This document shows, piece after piece, positions 25,436-34,505 of a stretch of DNA of 64,000 bases. This DNA comes from an uncultured Pirellulales bacterium (GTDB taxonomy: Bacteria > Planctomycetota > Planctomycetia > Pirellulales > Thermoguttaceae). The notes beneath the pieces are model-generated. The model saw only the letters and a list, made by a program, of their open reading frames with translations, had not been told where the DNA came from and did no database searches. Numbering within the stretch: position 1 is the first letter of the stretch; each line of letters starts with the position of its first letter. Position numbers and translations under genes: made by a program. The stretch is taken from positions 1-64,000 of the forward strand of contig CALLPE010000024.1 in assembly GCA_938015445.1 (NCBI GenBank). Reading direction: 5' to 3'.

Positions 25436-26221
25436 ATGAGGTTCAAGCTCATATCGGTTTTGTCACTGGTGGCGTTGGCGTTGGCGACCGGATCGCTGGC
25501 GGCTGCGGATAAAGCGGGCAAAGGCCAGCAAGGCCAGCTCGGTGCCACTATAGATAGCGTGGACATCTTCGAAGGGATCAAGACCGGCAAGCTCGAGGTT
25601 CGAGTCATTCCCAAGGACTCTACCCTGTGCCGGATCACCATCCAAAACAAGACCGACAAGCCGCTTACTGTAAAGCTTCCCGAGGCTTTCGCCGCAGTTC
25701 CTGTGTTGGCGCAAATCGGAGGAGCCGCGCCAGGCACGACCACCACGTCCAGACAACCGCAGCCGATGATGGGCGGCATGGGAGGAATGGGCGGTATGCC
25801 CGGCATGGGTATGGGGATGGGCGGCGGCTTCTTCAACATCGCCCCGGAACAACTCGGACAACTGAAGGTACCCACCGTCTGCCTCGAGCATGGCAAGGCC
25901 GAACCGCGCTCCACCATGAAGTATGAGCTGCGCCCCATCGAGGAGTATACTCAGAACAAGGCGGTGCATGAGCTTGGCCGAATGTTAGGTCGGGGGCAGA
26001 TCGGCCAACGGGCGGCCCAGGTGGCTGTGTGGCATCTAAACAGCAAGATGAGTTTCGAGCAACTGGCCGCTAAAGAACTGCGTTTCGCCAATGGTACGCG
26101 GCAGCCATACTTTTCTCCGCAGGAGATTCGCGCCGGAATGCAGGCAGTGGCAGCGGCGGTAGCAGCGGCGGACAAAGCCAGCAGTTCCGACTCGGCCAGC
26201 AGCGCCGTCAGCAGGAACTGA
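25436..26221 (+). CDS. Secreted Gly/Met-rich protein, function unknown
   Basis: A 261-residue exported protein with a signal peptide (residues 1-23, MRFKLISVLSLVALALATG). It has a compact domain at 30-105 (SVDIFEGIKTGKLEVRVIP, ITIQNKTDKPLTVKLP) and a low-complexity tract at about 120-145 made of Met and Gly (MMGGMGGMGGMPGMGMGMGG). A helical part at 175-230 follows (VHELGRMLGRGQIGQRAAQ) and an Ala/Ser-rich end. The domain with KTGKLEVRVIPKDST and a C-terminal helix that processes AAQVAVWHLN recurs in planctomycete exported proteins. GGAGG eight bases upstream supports the ATG. The Met/Gly tract could bind metal or act as a flexible linker. Confidence 0.7.
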   Translation: MRFKLISVLSLVALALATGSLAAADKAGKGQQGQLGATIDSVDIFEGIKTGKLEVRVIPKDSTLCRITIQNKTDKPLTVKLPEAFAAVPVLAQIGGAAPGTTTTSRQPQPMMGGMGGMGGMPGMGMGMGGGFFNIAPEQLGQLKVPTVCLEHGKAEPRSTMKYELRPIEEYTQNKAVHELGRMLGRGQIGQRAAQVAVWHLNSKMSFEQLAAKELRFANGTRQPYFSPQEIRAGMQAVAAAVAAADKASSSDSASSAVSRN

Positions 26222-26403
26222 GTGATCGTAAGGCGCGACTGCAAAAACTCACCTTCTGTCGAGCGCGGATACAATTTCGGTCGCTGTCGTTCGGTTGGGC
26301 GAGGCGCATTCGTGGCCGATGGTTGCCGGGTAGCAGAACCGCTGCTCGCCGATCGCCCCGTGCACAAAGTTCGGTCTTCGCAAAGCCGGTGCCGGCTGAA
26401 GAG

Positions 26404-28023
26404 TCAATCGACGCTCGCCCCCTCGCTATACATCTGGGCGCTTACCGCTGCGGAGCCGGCGTTCGCGTAGCGTGCATAAGCCAGCAGGTCGGTCACCAAC
26501 TCTTGCATTCCCGTGGCGCTGCCGATGACGTAGGGCACGATGTCTTCGTCGTCGCGGTAGACGCGTTGTTCCAACTGTTGGGCTTGGCGAGTAAGCTCGC
26601 GCGCCGTTTGTGCCAGCCGATGTTTTGAACGATGTGGATCAACCGGCTCGCGGTGCAACAAGTCAGGGTCTTCGATCAGACCTTTGCTAATCACCAGGTT
26701 GCGGAACCAACGCAACAGCGTTCCCCGGCTGATAGTTCCCGTTGGCCTCTTGTTGCAGGCGATCACCACTCGCCGTATCGTTACCCGGCACAAAAATTCG
26801 TATATGGTGCGAATCGGGGTGTCTTCTTCGTAAACGATTACGTGCTGTTTCATCACTTCGCGGACCGGTAGCCGCCAACAGTCCAGCGAAATCATTGCCC
26901 CCAGCAAGTCCTTTTCGGAGAGCATACCGACCAGCAACCCTTCCTCGTCTACTACCGGAGTGGAGTTGATCCGCAAGCGGAGGAAGAACTCGGCTGCTTG
27001 GCCGACCGAGTCGTCCTGGCGGAGGCAGGCTACCAGCGGCGTCATCACGTGGCGAGCACAGATGCCGCGGAACAGGTCTTCGTACCGCTGGGCCTCTTGC
27101 AGGGTCAATTCGTCGGCGTCGGAAAGCGATTCGTAGCGCACTACCCGGTCGCGGCCCGATTGCTTGGCGCAGAGCAACGCCTGGTCGGCGGCGTCCACCA
27201 AAGCCTCCGGCGTCTGGATGTCGTCGTGCGCCTGCGCGGTGCCGAAGCTCGCCGTTACGTGCAGCACTTTGTCGCCGCAGTTGATAGGCAGTTCGCTTAT
27301 CAGGCGGCGTAGTCGCTCGGCCCAGGTGGCCGCGTTTACTTCAACCGTTTCGGGCAGTAACACGCAAAATTCTTCTCCTCCGTAGCGGCAGACGACGTCA
27401 GCACTGCGGCAGTTGGCTGCCAGCAGGTCGGCCACGGCTTTTAGCACGGTGTCGCCTGCGGTATGGCCGTAAATGTCGTTGATCCGCTTGAAGAAGTCTA
27501 TGTCCATCATCACGCAGCTCAGCGGCAGATGGTACCGCTTGGCGCGATGAAACTCGCGCTGGAGCATTTCGTAGAAGAAGCGCTGCGTGTACAAGCCGGT
27601 CAGCGAATCGGTGCGCGCTGCCCAGCTCAGCCGCTGCTCCAACTCCAGCACGCGCGTGCCGGCGCGCATCCTGGCCAGCAGCTCGGTGGAGTTGACCGGC
27701 TTGGTGAGGAACTCGTCGGCTCCCAGCTCCAATCCCTGGATTACCATCTCCCGGGCACCCTTGCCGGTGAGGAAGATGATGTACAAGTAGTGCGGCAGAG
27801 ACATGGCGCGCACTCGGCGGCAGAGTGCTGGGCCGTCCAAGCGCGGCATTTCCCAGTCGGTCAGCAGAAAGTGAGGGCAGTCGGCCTCGATGGCGTGGAG
27901 CGCTTCCTGGCCGTCGGTGGCTTGGCGCACCTGATAACCCGCCCCTTGCAGCCATGCCCCGATGATGCGGAGCATCGAAGGTTCGTCGTCCACCACCAAT
28001 ACTTTGATTTCGGATGGTTCCAT
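26404..28023 (-). CDS. Receiver-GGDEF-CBS pair signalling protein (diguanylate cyclase)
   Basis: A 539-residue regulator. The receiver spans about 5-122 with phosphoacceptor D56 (LLTDWEMP) and Lys in LTKP. The GGDEF domain at about 135-300 has an active-type GGEEF motif with an RSAD inhibitory site exactly five residues before it, so it should make cyclic di-GMP and be product-inhibited. Two CBS motifs follow at about 315-440 (ARHVMTPLVACLRQDD, REVMKQHVIVYEEDTPI), which usually bind adenine nucleotides. A coiled coil at 465-500 (TARELTRQAQQLEQRVY) ends the protein. This links phosphorylation, possible nucleotide sensing and cyclic di-GMP output in one chain. The partner kinase is not adjacent. 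Confidence 0.9.
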   Translation of the reverse strand: MEPSEIKVLVVDDEPSMLRIIGAWLQGAGYQVRQATDGQEALHAIEADCPHFLLTDWEMPRLDGPALCRRVRAMSLPHYLYIIFLTGKGAREMVIQGLELGADEFLTKPVNSTELLARMRAGTRVLELEQRLSWAARTDSLTGLYTQRFFYEMLQREFHRAKRYHLPLSCVMMDIDFFKRINDIYGHTAGDTVLKAVADLLAANCRSADVVCRYGGEEFCVLLPETVEVNAATWAERLRRLISELPINCGDKVLHVTASFGTAQAHDDIQTPEALVDAADQALLCAKQSGRDRVVRYESLSDADELTLQEAQRYEDLFRGICARHVMTPLVACLRQDDSVGQAAEFFLRLRINSTPVVDEEGLLVGMLSEKDLLGAMISLDCWRLPVREVMKQHVIVYEEDTPIRTIYEFLCRVTIRRVVIACNKRPTGTISRGTLLRWFRNLVISKGLIEDPDLLHREPVDPHRSKHRLAQTARELTRQAQQLEQRVYRDDEDIVPYVIGSATGMQELVTDLLAYARYANAGSAAVSAQMYSEGASVD

Positions 28024-28074
28024 AGATTCAATATCAACAGATGCAAGCTTCCAAAACGACCCGTTCCGCCGGCT

Positions 28075-28114
28075 GCGGGGCAGCCGATACTTTGGCGGGG
28101 CAGCCGATACTTTG
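28075..28114. repeat. Perfect 20-bp tandem duplication
   Basis: Two identical adjacent copies of gcggggcagccgatactttg (28075-28094, 28095-28114), about 50 bases upstream of the start of the receiver-GGDEF gene. Identity suggests a recent event. Confidence 0.92.
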
Positions 28115-28416
28115 AGCGCTCAAATGTAGCTTTTTCCTGGGTGGGCGCAGGGCAAGAAAACAGCAAGCGCTACAACGGGATTGGAATTTCGCACCGGGTA
28201 AAGTTTAGACTGGCGGTCTTCCGACCGACGGGTTTCGCAGCGGCAGATGATTAGCTGGTCGGTCTTTTCCGTCGGTTCGCTACGACTGATAAACTCATCC
28301 CAGCCGGGATAATCGGCTGTACAATCGCAATTATCGACCGCCAGATGTATTGGTCAGTTCAAGCCGCAGCGCAGCCCATCCGTCTCAGCCCCGGGGTAGC
28401 CGACAAAAGGGCCGCT
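28115..28416. other. Spacer after the 20-bp duplication
   Basis: About 300 bases between the receiver-GGDEF gene and the end of the enolase-superfamily gene. Besides the duplication at 28075-28114 I see no gene, terminator or RNA. Confidence 0.4.
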
Positions 28417-29466
28417 TCAGAGCAGTTGGTAACGTTCTAGTTTTGCGCGATCGATCTCCACACCCAAGCCGTAACCGCCGGGGATAGACATCATCCCGTC
28501 GGAAATCTCGATTCCCTCGGCCAACAAGTGGTCTTTCAGTTGGTGATAGGCGCATTCGCTGCATCCATCCAGTGCCGGTTCCGCGGCTGCCAATTGCAAA
28601 GCGGCTGCCGTGGCTATTCCCACCGAAGGTCCTCCGCCCAGCAAAGCATGCAATCCGCCGGCCGCCGCGACTGCGGCGCAGCGTCGGGCAGCCGCTATGC
28701 CGCCTACGGCGCACAGGTCTACTATCACATATTGTGCCGCCCCACATCGCACCGCCCGTAACACGTCGGCTGCTCCGCCGATCGACCGCCACAGGGCCAG
28801 GGGGACGTTTGTTTGTCGGGCCAATGCCGCCTGGGCATGAAAATCGCGCGCTGCCAGGGGATCGAGCAAGAACCGAGGACCGTGGTATTCCATTGCGGCA
28901 CAGAGGTCGCGCGCCGCTTCCAACTCATATCGGCAGCCGCCATCGAAGCGCAGCTCCGTCCGCTGAGTAACGCTGGCCCGTACCGCCTCGAAGGTTCGCA
29001 CGTCCTCATCCAACTGGCCGCAGGCAGTTATCATCTGCACGTAAAATCCTTGCTCTTCCAACGCATGGGCCAGTTCGGCCACGTGTTGCGGGGGGCCTTC
29101 CGGGAGCCGCACGGCCAGAGGAATCTGCTTGCGATAACGACCACCGAACAGGTTGTACAAAGGCTGGTGCAGGCTGCGGCCGATCAAGTCCCAGCAAGCC
29201 ATCTCTACCAGCGCCCGAAGGCCGGCCGGCTGAAGCACGTCCAGGGTCAACAGGTCTTCCACGTCGAACGGATTGCGACCTTGCAGACAGGGCAACAAGG
29301 CGGTGCGGCGCTCGGAGCATTCTGGCGGACGCCAGCGCAGCGCTGCTTCCGCCCAACCTTCCACGCCCCGATTGGTCGCCAGGCGGAGCAGTACAGTCCG
29401 CAGCGGCTCGTTGCCGTCGGTGCGCGGCACTGAAACGCAGTAGAACTCCAGGTCGTTGATCACCAT
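28417..29466 (-). CDS. Enolase-superfamily (MR/MLE-like) protein with lost catalytic residues
   Basis: A 349-residue protein with the full enolase-superfamily plan: an alpha/beta cap at 1-110 (ALVEMACWDLIGRSLHQPLYNLFGG) and a modified TIM barrel at 115-340. The expected catalytic KxK after the GF turn reads G140-F-Y-V-Q-M-I-T, so both lysines are gone (M145 and T147 at their places). The first metal ligand Asp is present (D175 in RFDGG). The second is Asp instead of Glu (D202 in LLDP), and the third (usually DES) reads W226-R-S, so it is lost. It is thus probably not a normal muconate or mandelate-type enzyme. It may be a diverged enzyme without the base, or a non-catalytic homologue. The gene precedes ispH on the same strand with a 158-base gap. 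Confidence 0.85.
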   Translation of the reverse strand: MVINDLEFYCVSVPRTDGNEPLRTVLLRLATNRGVEGWAEAALRWRPPECSERRTALLPCLQGRNPFDVEDLLTLDVLQPAGLRALVEMACWDLIGRSLHQPLYNLFGGRYRKQIPLAVRLPEGPPQHVAELAHALEEQGFYVQMITACGQLDEDVRTFEAVRASVTQRTELRFDGGCRYELEAARDLCAAMEYHGPRFLLDPLAARDFHAQAALARQTNVPLALWRSIGGAADVLRAVRCGAAQYVIVDLCAVGGIAAARRCAAVAAAGGLHALLGGGPSVGIATAAALQLAAAEPALDGCSECAYHQLKDHLLAEGIEISDGMMSIPGGYGLGVEIDRAKLERYQLL

Positions 29467-29624
29467 CGTAGCCAGACGGTCGTCAGGGTTCTCATGGCTG
29501 CTGCACAGCTACTTTTTCTCGCTGTTTCCTGCATACTTCCGAAAACTTTGCGCGCACCAGCCGGCGGCGCCACGCTACCAACCGCGCGAAGACGACGTTG
29601 CGTACGCCTTCTGCCGCGTTGCGG

Positions 29625-30545
29625 CTATCGCAGCGGCTCGGGGAGCGGAAAGACTACCTGCTCGCTACGCAGATTACAACATTCCACCGTGGCCGAAAAA
29701 CGTTCTCGCAGCAATTGCACGCACTTCTCGACCAACAATTCCGGCGCGCTGGCGCCGGCAGTTATCACCACACGTTCGCCGCCGGTGAACCAACTCAGGT
29801 CGATCTGCTCGGGGCCATCCACCAGCCGGGCAGGCACGCCATGCGCCTGGGCGATTTCCGCCAGCCGCTGACTGTTGGAGCTGTTTTGGCTGCCGACGAC
29901 CAACACGAAATCGGCCTGGGCGGCCAGCCGGCGCACGGCGTGCTGCCGATTCTGCGTGGCGTAGCAGATGTCGTCCTGCGATGGGCCGCGGATGTGCGGA
30001 AAACGCCGACGCAACCTTTCGATAATCGCCGTCGCATCGTCCAACGACAGTGTGGTTTGCGTCACGTATGCCACCTTCTGCGGGTCCTCGATCACCAGCC
30101 GGTCAACGTCGGCCGGCGTTTCTACCAAGCGGATCGCCTCCGGTGCTTCGCCCATCGTGCCCACCACCTCGTCGTGGCCAGCGTGACCGATCAGCACGAT
30201 GGTATAACCCAGTTCCGCAAAACGCACTACTTCTTTATGGACTTTAGTTACCAGCGGACAGGTGGCGTCTATGGTTCTCAGTTTTCGCTGCGCTGCCTGT
30301 CGACGCACTTGCGGCGAGACTCCATGCGCCGAGTACAGCAGCACGCTTCCCGCCGGAACTTGCTCCACCTGGTCGACAAAAACCGCTCCCGCAGCGCGGA
30401 ATTGCTCGACCACCCATTTGTTGTGCACGATCTCGTGAAACACGTATATCGGCGGCCCGAAACGCTCCAGCGCCTTGCGCAAAGATTCGATGGCCATATT
30501 CACGCCGGCACAGAAGCCCCGCGGACCGGCAAGCAAGATGTGCAT
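29625..30545 (-). CDS. ispH: 4-hydroxy-3-methylbut-2-enyl diphosphate reductase
   Basis: A 306-residue IspH, last enzyme of the MEP isoprenoid pathway, making isopentenyl and dimethylallyl diphosphate. The [4Fe-4S] ligands C12 (GFCAGV), C96 (DATCPLV) and C194 (DDICYATQNRQ) are all present, as are substrate-binding H41, H74 and H124 with the catalytic E126 (GHAGHDEV). The start at 30545 matches the usual IspH beginning (MHILLAGPRGF). An upstream GTG at 30632 would add an atypical extension. No strong ribosome site is visible. The gene lies 91 bases downstream of a TraB/GumN-like gene on the same strand. Confidence 0.97.
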   Translation of the reverse strand: MHILLAGPRGFCAGVNMAIESLRKALERFGPPIYVFHEIVHNKWVVEQFRAAGAVFVDQVEQVPAGSVLLYSAHGVSPQVRRQAAQRKLRTIDATCPLVTKVHKEVVRFAELGYTIVLIGHAGHDEVVGTMGEAPEAIRLVETPADVDRLVIEDPQKVAYVTQTTLSLDDATAIIERLRRRFPHIRGPSQDDICYATQNRQHAVRRLAAQADFVLVVGSQNSSNSQRLAEIAQAHGVPARLVDGPEQIDLSWFTGGERVVITAGASAPELLVEKCVQLLRERFSATVECCNLRSEQVVFPLPEPLR

Positions 30546-30636
30546 GGCAGCATTGAAAGTGCTGGAAAAGAGAGCCGATTTCTGGAGGCAGGCGTGTTGC
30601 TTTGCAGTTGCTATGTGCCTGACATTTCCCACACCT

Positions 30637-31620
30637 TTACAACCGCAACTTTCCCTTCGTGGCAGCTTTGCTCGGTTTCTTATCGGTCAAGTCCCAGGCA
30701 ACCAGCCACCGAGTTTCCGTAGGCCGTAGGGCCATCTCTTGCCGCAGTCGCTGGTCGAAGTCGGGCATGTGTCCACCGCCGTAAAAGATTGCTATTTTGC
30801 GTTTGCCTGCCTGGATCTGCTTGTGCAGAACTTGCATCGCCGCTTTATTGCGGTCTGTGATCAAGGCTGAACCTTCCGGGCCGTCCAGCACTGTAAGCGA
30901 ACCGCCCATTTCCTCGAACTGATCGGCCATCACGCGCTTCAGCGCCAGTGCGCGGTTCTTGTCGAAAAGCGCCCGAAGCAAATCGATGTCGCTGGTCTTG
31001 CTAGTGCCCTCACGTGTCATCGCGTAACCCATTATGCGGAGCATCATCGTCAACCAGCTTTCGCCCCGGTCGCGCATCGCGGCGCTGAACTGTTCGGGCG
31101 ATAGGTCTGCGTGGACTAGGTTGTTGGCGGTGTAGTCGATATGTTCCAGTTGGAATTCCAATTCGAGGATGGATTTCAGCGCCTGCTGAAGGGCCGAGAC
31201 CGGATGTGCCGACCGTTGCCCGCCGCCTTTAGGAATGCGCGTGCCTTCTGGGGCGACAAGCTCATAAAGCACGCAATCGTACTTGGTGAACTCCTTGTTC
31301 AGTTGGTCGTAGTACGCTTTTTCTCCTACGTGTACCACCGAGATCAAATCGACTACTAGTCCGGGAAACTTCGCCGCCTTCTTGTCCTTGACTTCGTAGC
31401 GGACGATGGCCGTTTCCAGGGCCACCGGCGCGCCATTGTTGTCGCGGCGCGTGCGGATGAACTGGCTGAACTTCTTCTCGGCGCCCTGGGCCTCTGCTGT
31501 GTTGCCTGCTTTCACAGCCGGGGCCGCCGCCTCAGCCGTCGACACCGCAGGGGACAAAAGCACCCCCTGGGCTGCTAGCAACGCGAAGAACATTCCCCCG
31601 ATTATGGTGTGGCCATTCAT
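30637..31620 (-). CDS. Exported TraB/GumN-like protein
   Basis: A 327-residue protein with a signal segment (residues 1-30) and a TraB/GumN-type domain. Visible blocks are LVVDLISVVHVGEKAYYDQL, CVLYELVAPEG and, near the C-terminus, IAIFYGGGHMPDFDQRL with the conserved G-x-H-x-P. In other families of this fold the motif marks a metallohydrolase-like active site, but the activity in planctomycetes is not established. ATG 31620 is chosen over 31635 and 31629 because GGAG lies nine bases upstream. A promoter on the minus strand precedes it. Confidence 0.8.
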   Translation of the reverse strand: MNGHTIIGGMFFALLAAQGVLLSPAVSTAEAAAPAVKAGNTAEAQGAEKKFSQFIRTRRDNNGAPVALETAIVRYEVKDKKAAKFPGLVVDLISVVHVGEKAYYDQLNKEFTKYDCVLYELVAPEGTRIPKGGGQRSAHPVSALQQALKSILELEFQLEHIDYTANNLVHADLSPEQFSAAMRDRGESWLTMMLRIMGYAMTREGTSKTSDIDLLRALFDKNRALALKRVMADQFEEMGGSLTVLDGPEGSALITDRNKAAMQVLHKQIQAGKRKIAIFYGGGHMPDFDQRLRQEMALRPTETRWLVAWDLTDKKPSKAATKGKLRL

Positions 31621-31676
31621 CACTATCATCTCCACGCAGCAGGGTTAGTGAAAAAATGTACTTGCCAGCGAATACT

Positions 31677-31705
31677 ATTGTAATCATTTTATCGATGCCG
31701 CCCAA
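31677..31705 (-). promoter_or_regulatory. Sigma-70 type promoter for the TraB/GumN-like gene
   Basis: On the minus strand: TTGGGC (31705-31700), 17 bases, TACAAT (31682-31677). This leaves about 50 bases of leader to the ATG at 31620. Confidence 0.45.
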
Positions 31706-32108
31706 GGGGACAGCGGCAGTCCCAAAGAGGGACGAAACGCTCAGTGCTCTATGGCCTGACCAAGCGGTACCTGAGGCGATTGGCAAGACGTTGCAGCTTT
31801 GCTCCGGCGAGGCCAGCCCGCTCGGAAGCGCATTGCGTTGCACCCCACAGTCTCCGCTGTAAACCACGGTCACGGCAGAGGGTGAGCTACGGGCCGATGT
31901 CGCCTGTCCGTCTGGCCAGCAAACCGTTTCGCATCGGCTATAATTGAGCAGTTCAACCTGCGAGGCGCCATCGGTCAATCGTTGCTACATGCCGGCCCCG
32001 AGGACCTGTCGAACCAGCCACCGCATGGCTTGCCATCCCCTCAATTGGAGAGCCTCACTGGTAGTGCGCCAGACGATAGAAGCACTCATCCCGTAGATAA
32101 TCCAAAGC
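31706..32108. other. Spacer upstream of uppP
   Basis: About 400 bases between divergent genes. A TATAAT lies at 31939-31944 about 165 bases before uppP, but without a convincing -35 box. No gene or tandem repeat is evident. Confidence 0.4.
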
Positions 32109-32930
32109 ATGACAGAACTTCTTGCGGCGCTGATGGGCATGGTCGAAGGGCTGACGGAGTTCATCCCTGTTTCCTCCACCGGGCATTTGATACTGGTCGG
32201 TTGGGTGTGCGGCTTCGAACAAGCGGTGGGAAAACAGGTCGCCGACACTTTCGATGTGTTCATCCAACTTGGGGCGATCATGGCAGTGGTGGCGGCCTAT
32301 CCGAGTCGGTTCATGCTTCTGGCCGACTTGCGCCGGCGGTCGGGTTTTGCAGGCTGGGGCGGCCTGTGGCTGCTGGCCCTGACCACCTTGCCGGCTTTGC
32401 TGGTGGGCCTGGCGGCGCGCAAAGCCATCAAGATGTATCTGTTCAATCCCACGACTGTGGCCATCGGACTGGCCGGCGGGGCACTGTGGATACTGTACAT
32501 CGAATGGCGAAAACACAATACCCGACCCATCGGACTGGACGGTCTGACGTGGAAACACGCTGTGGGCGTGGGACTGTTCCAGTGCTTGGCGTTGTGGCCC
32601 GGGGTGTCGCGGGCGGCGGCAACGATACTCGGCGGTATGCTGTGCGGCATAGATCGCAAGACTGCCACCGAGTATTCGTTCTTCGCCGCCGTGCCGGTGC
32701 TGACAGCAGCAGCCGTGTACGACCTATACAAGAGCCTGCCCATCTTAAGCGCCCAACATGTGCCGGTATTCGTGGTGGGCACAGTGGTGTCGTTCTTTTC
32801 GGCGTGGGCGGCGGTCAAGCTGTTGATTCGCTACGTCAGCCGCCACACGCTGACGCCGTTCGCTTGGTATCGGCTGGCAGTTGCCTTGCTGGTGCTAGCG
32901 CTTTTGTGGGGCAGGCCGATCAGCGGATAA
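32109..32930 (+). CDS. uppP: Undecaprenyl-diphosphatase
   Basis: A 273-residue membrane enzyme of the BacA/UppP family that dephosphorylates undecaprenyl diphosphate so the lipid carrier can be reused in cell-wall polymer synthesis. The active-site block EGLTEFIPVSSTGHL near residue 13 and PGVSRAAATILGG near residue 177 are intact. Eight hydrophobic segments are visible across the protein, and there is no signal peptide beyond the first helix. No ribosome site is seen before the ATG, but the family starts with this MTEL-type N-terminus. Presence of this enzyme fits a peptidoglycan-bearing planctomycete. Confidence 0.96.
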   Translation: MTELLAALMGMVEGLTEFIPVSSTGHLILVGWVCGFEQAVGKQVADTFDVFIQLGAIMAVVAAYPSRFMLLADLRRRSGFAGWGGLWLLALTTLPALLVGLAARKAIKMYLFNPTTVAIGLAGGALWILYIEWRKHNTRPIGLDGLTWKHAVGVGLFQCLALWPGVSRAAATILGGMLCGIDRKTATEYSFFAAVPVLTAAAVYDLYKSLPILSAQHVPVFVVGTVVSFFSAWAAVKLLIRYVSRHTLTPFAWYRLAVALLVLALLWGRPISG

Positions 32931-33274
32931 CCTAATTTGCTATCTCCCGATCAGCGCGGCAAGCCAGTTACATAACGATTCAGGGCCGAGAGGCACGGCT
33001 GGCTTGCCCAGCCTTGCATCTCAGGTGACCATGGTGGGCCGTACCCCAATGGACTGAAACCCAACTCGTGACAGCATTGCCGGACAAGCCCCCAGTGCCA
33101 CGCAACCGCGAATGTGTACTAGGCCCAACACCAAACAAGATCAAAAGGGTTCAGCGAGCCGGTCTGCTGCGCACACAGTAGCAGTGAGGCTCGTTTCGTT
33201 GGAACGTGTAAGTCTTTGCAAATGGGGCAATACCAGCCAACGCCAGACTGAGTGAACGCCGGAGGAGGTTTGGT
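32931..33274. other. Spacer before an unrecognised operon
   Basis: About 345 bases with no gene or repeat that I can support. A minus-strand open frame (33119-33442) contains GWYCPICKDLHVP and could be a short zinc-binding relic, but it overlaps the start of the next operon and has no start signal. Confidence 0.4.
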
Positions 33275-33303
33275 TTGACCGGCTCGCCACGTCGGGCTAT
33301 AGT
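33275..33303 (+). promoter_or_regulatory. Sigma-70 type promoter of the 33.3-35.1 kb operon
   Basis: TTGACC (33275-33280), a 17-base spacer and TATAGT (33298-33303), each five of six consensus bases, 41 bases before the first gene at 33344. It is one of the best promoters in the window. Confidence 0.6.
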
Positions 33304-33343
33304 TAGCAGTTAATAGGTCGGAAACGTTATCAAAGCTCAACTC

Positions 33344-33968
33344 ATGAACGCATCGGTGGTTGTGGTTGCCCGGGACCACAATCCGACAATCCTTCACCCA
33401 GCTTTCCTGGAGTCGCAGGGGATCGTCCGAAGCGATTGGCAACTAGCCGAGCCGCCCATTTGTGTGCCGCCTGCCTCCGTAGTCAAATACGCCAACGGAA
33501 TCGTGTTCACGGTGGACTTGAATCGTTTTCAGGTGCTAGACAATGGAGTGCCGGAGGAAATTCTCGGGGGTCGTGTTCGCGAGTTGGCTATCGCCTATAT
33601 CGACCGGCTGCCACACGTCCGCTACACCGCTGTCGGAGTTAACTTCCGTGCTTTTGCGGAGCACGCGGATCCGGAGCGGTTCCTGATCGACCGTTTTCTT
33701 AAGCCGGGGCCGTGGAATTCCAGCCCGATAGAGCTTCGGTCTGCGGTTTGTTTATCCCAGGGACGGTGCCACACTCTGGTTGTCTTGCGACTGCGGGACA
33801 GTCAAGACGAAGAGCGAGCAACAGAAAGCTCTCCTCATCGATTGCCACTACCACACCAACCTTGTCGAGCAGAACGTCGGCCATGCGAAATGCGCGATTG
33901 GCCGGTTCGACGATTGGGTACGCGATTTTGCTTACATTCTGAAGACGGTCATGGATTTGGAGCAGTAG
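33344..33968 (+). pseudogene. First gene of an unrecognised operon, frameshifted
   Basis: The frame at 33344 gives a coherent protein (VKYANGIVFTVDLNRFQVL, RELAIAYIDRLPHVRYTAVG, FLIDRFLKPGPWN) up to about 33720, then loses sense. A second frame continues from about 33732 with LRFVYPRDGATLWLSCDCGT, then HYHTNLVEQ and DDWVRDFAYILKTVMDLEQ, to TAG at 33966-33968. The switch between frames is near 33720-33732 and equals a one-base insertion (or two-base deletion). The repaired protein would be about 207 residues. I do not recognise the family. The next gene starts one base after this stop, as in a translationally coupled operon. The shift may be real decay, a sequencing error or, less likely, programmed frameshifting. 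Confidence 0.65.
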
Positions 33969-33969
33969 C

Positions 33970-34500
33970 ATGGCAACCTACTCGGTGGAAACCAGAACGG
34001 TCAGCCCTTCGCAGACTTTTCAGATAGAAGGACTGCCAGCGGGCTTTGCGTTCGGCAAAAAGCAACTGGCACACGAACCTCGCCTCACTCGGTCACATGC
34101 CGAGGATCATTGGGCAGTGCGCGTATGGTCTTCGTGTTTTCCTTGGGCAAGATTGTGCGCCGTTAAATTGTTACCGGTAGAAATCATCAGTTCACATTCG
34201 ACTACCAGCACGACGGCTGGACAAACGCCGAGTTCCGTCCGGATCGAATTACAAGAGGCCGAAACAGCGACAGCGCAGCAGAGCTTCATCAAGATGGTGG
34301 AACGGCTGAGCAGTGTTCGACAGCCGGTCGGTCAGGAAGCAGCAGCAGAAGCAGCAGCAGAAGAATCAGCAGCAGAAGAAACTTGGGATTGGGATGTCGT
34401 GGTCGAACCTCCTTCCAATCATCAAATCCGGCGCGTCACCTTCCACTTGGTTCGTCGAGGTTACAAAGAACCCCGTATCATTGCAGAGTCGGATGACTAG
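33970..34500 (+). CDS. Second gene of the operon, 176 residues, unrecognised
   Basis: An open frame of 176 residues starting one base after the previous stop. The N-terminal part is irregular, but the C-terminal third looks like a genuine domain: EETWDWDVVVEPPSNH and then IRRVTFHLVRRGYKEPRII, ending in SDD. A short microsatellite of GCAGCAGCAGAA type (34339-34380) encodes AAAEAAAEESAAEE before it. I recognise no family. The tight spacing to both neighbours (stop-ATG one base; next ATG five bases after this TAG) shows it belongs to one transcript. Whether the N-terminus is intact is uncertain. Confidence 0.55.
   Translation: MATYSVETRTVSPSQTFQIEGLPAGFAFGKKQLAHEPRLTRSHAEDHWAVRVWSSCFPWARLCAVKLLPVEIISSHSTTSTTAGQTPSSVRIELQEAETATAQQSFIKMVERLSSVRQPVGQEAAAEAAAEESAAEETWDWDVVVEPPSNHQIRRVTFHLVRRGYKEPRIIAESDD
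34339..34380 (+). repeat. Coding CAG-type microsatellite
   Basis: Repeated gcagcagcagaa units within a gene, read in frame as Ala-rich and Glu-containing. Length changes of three bases would keep the frame; other changes would break it. Confidence 0.7.
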
Positions 34501-34505
34501 GCCCA

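Noticed and set aside
33119-33442. Minus-strand frame with GWYCPICKDLHVP, maybe a zinc-binding protein
   Set aside because: It overlaps the promoter and first gene of the 33.3 kb operon and has no start signals; support is too weak to call.
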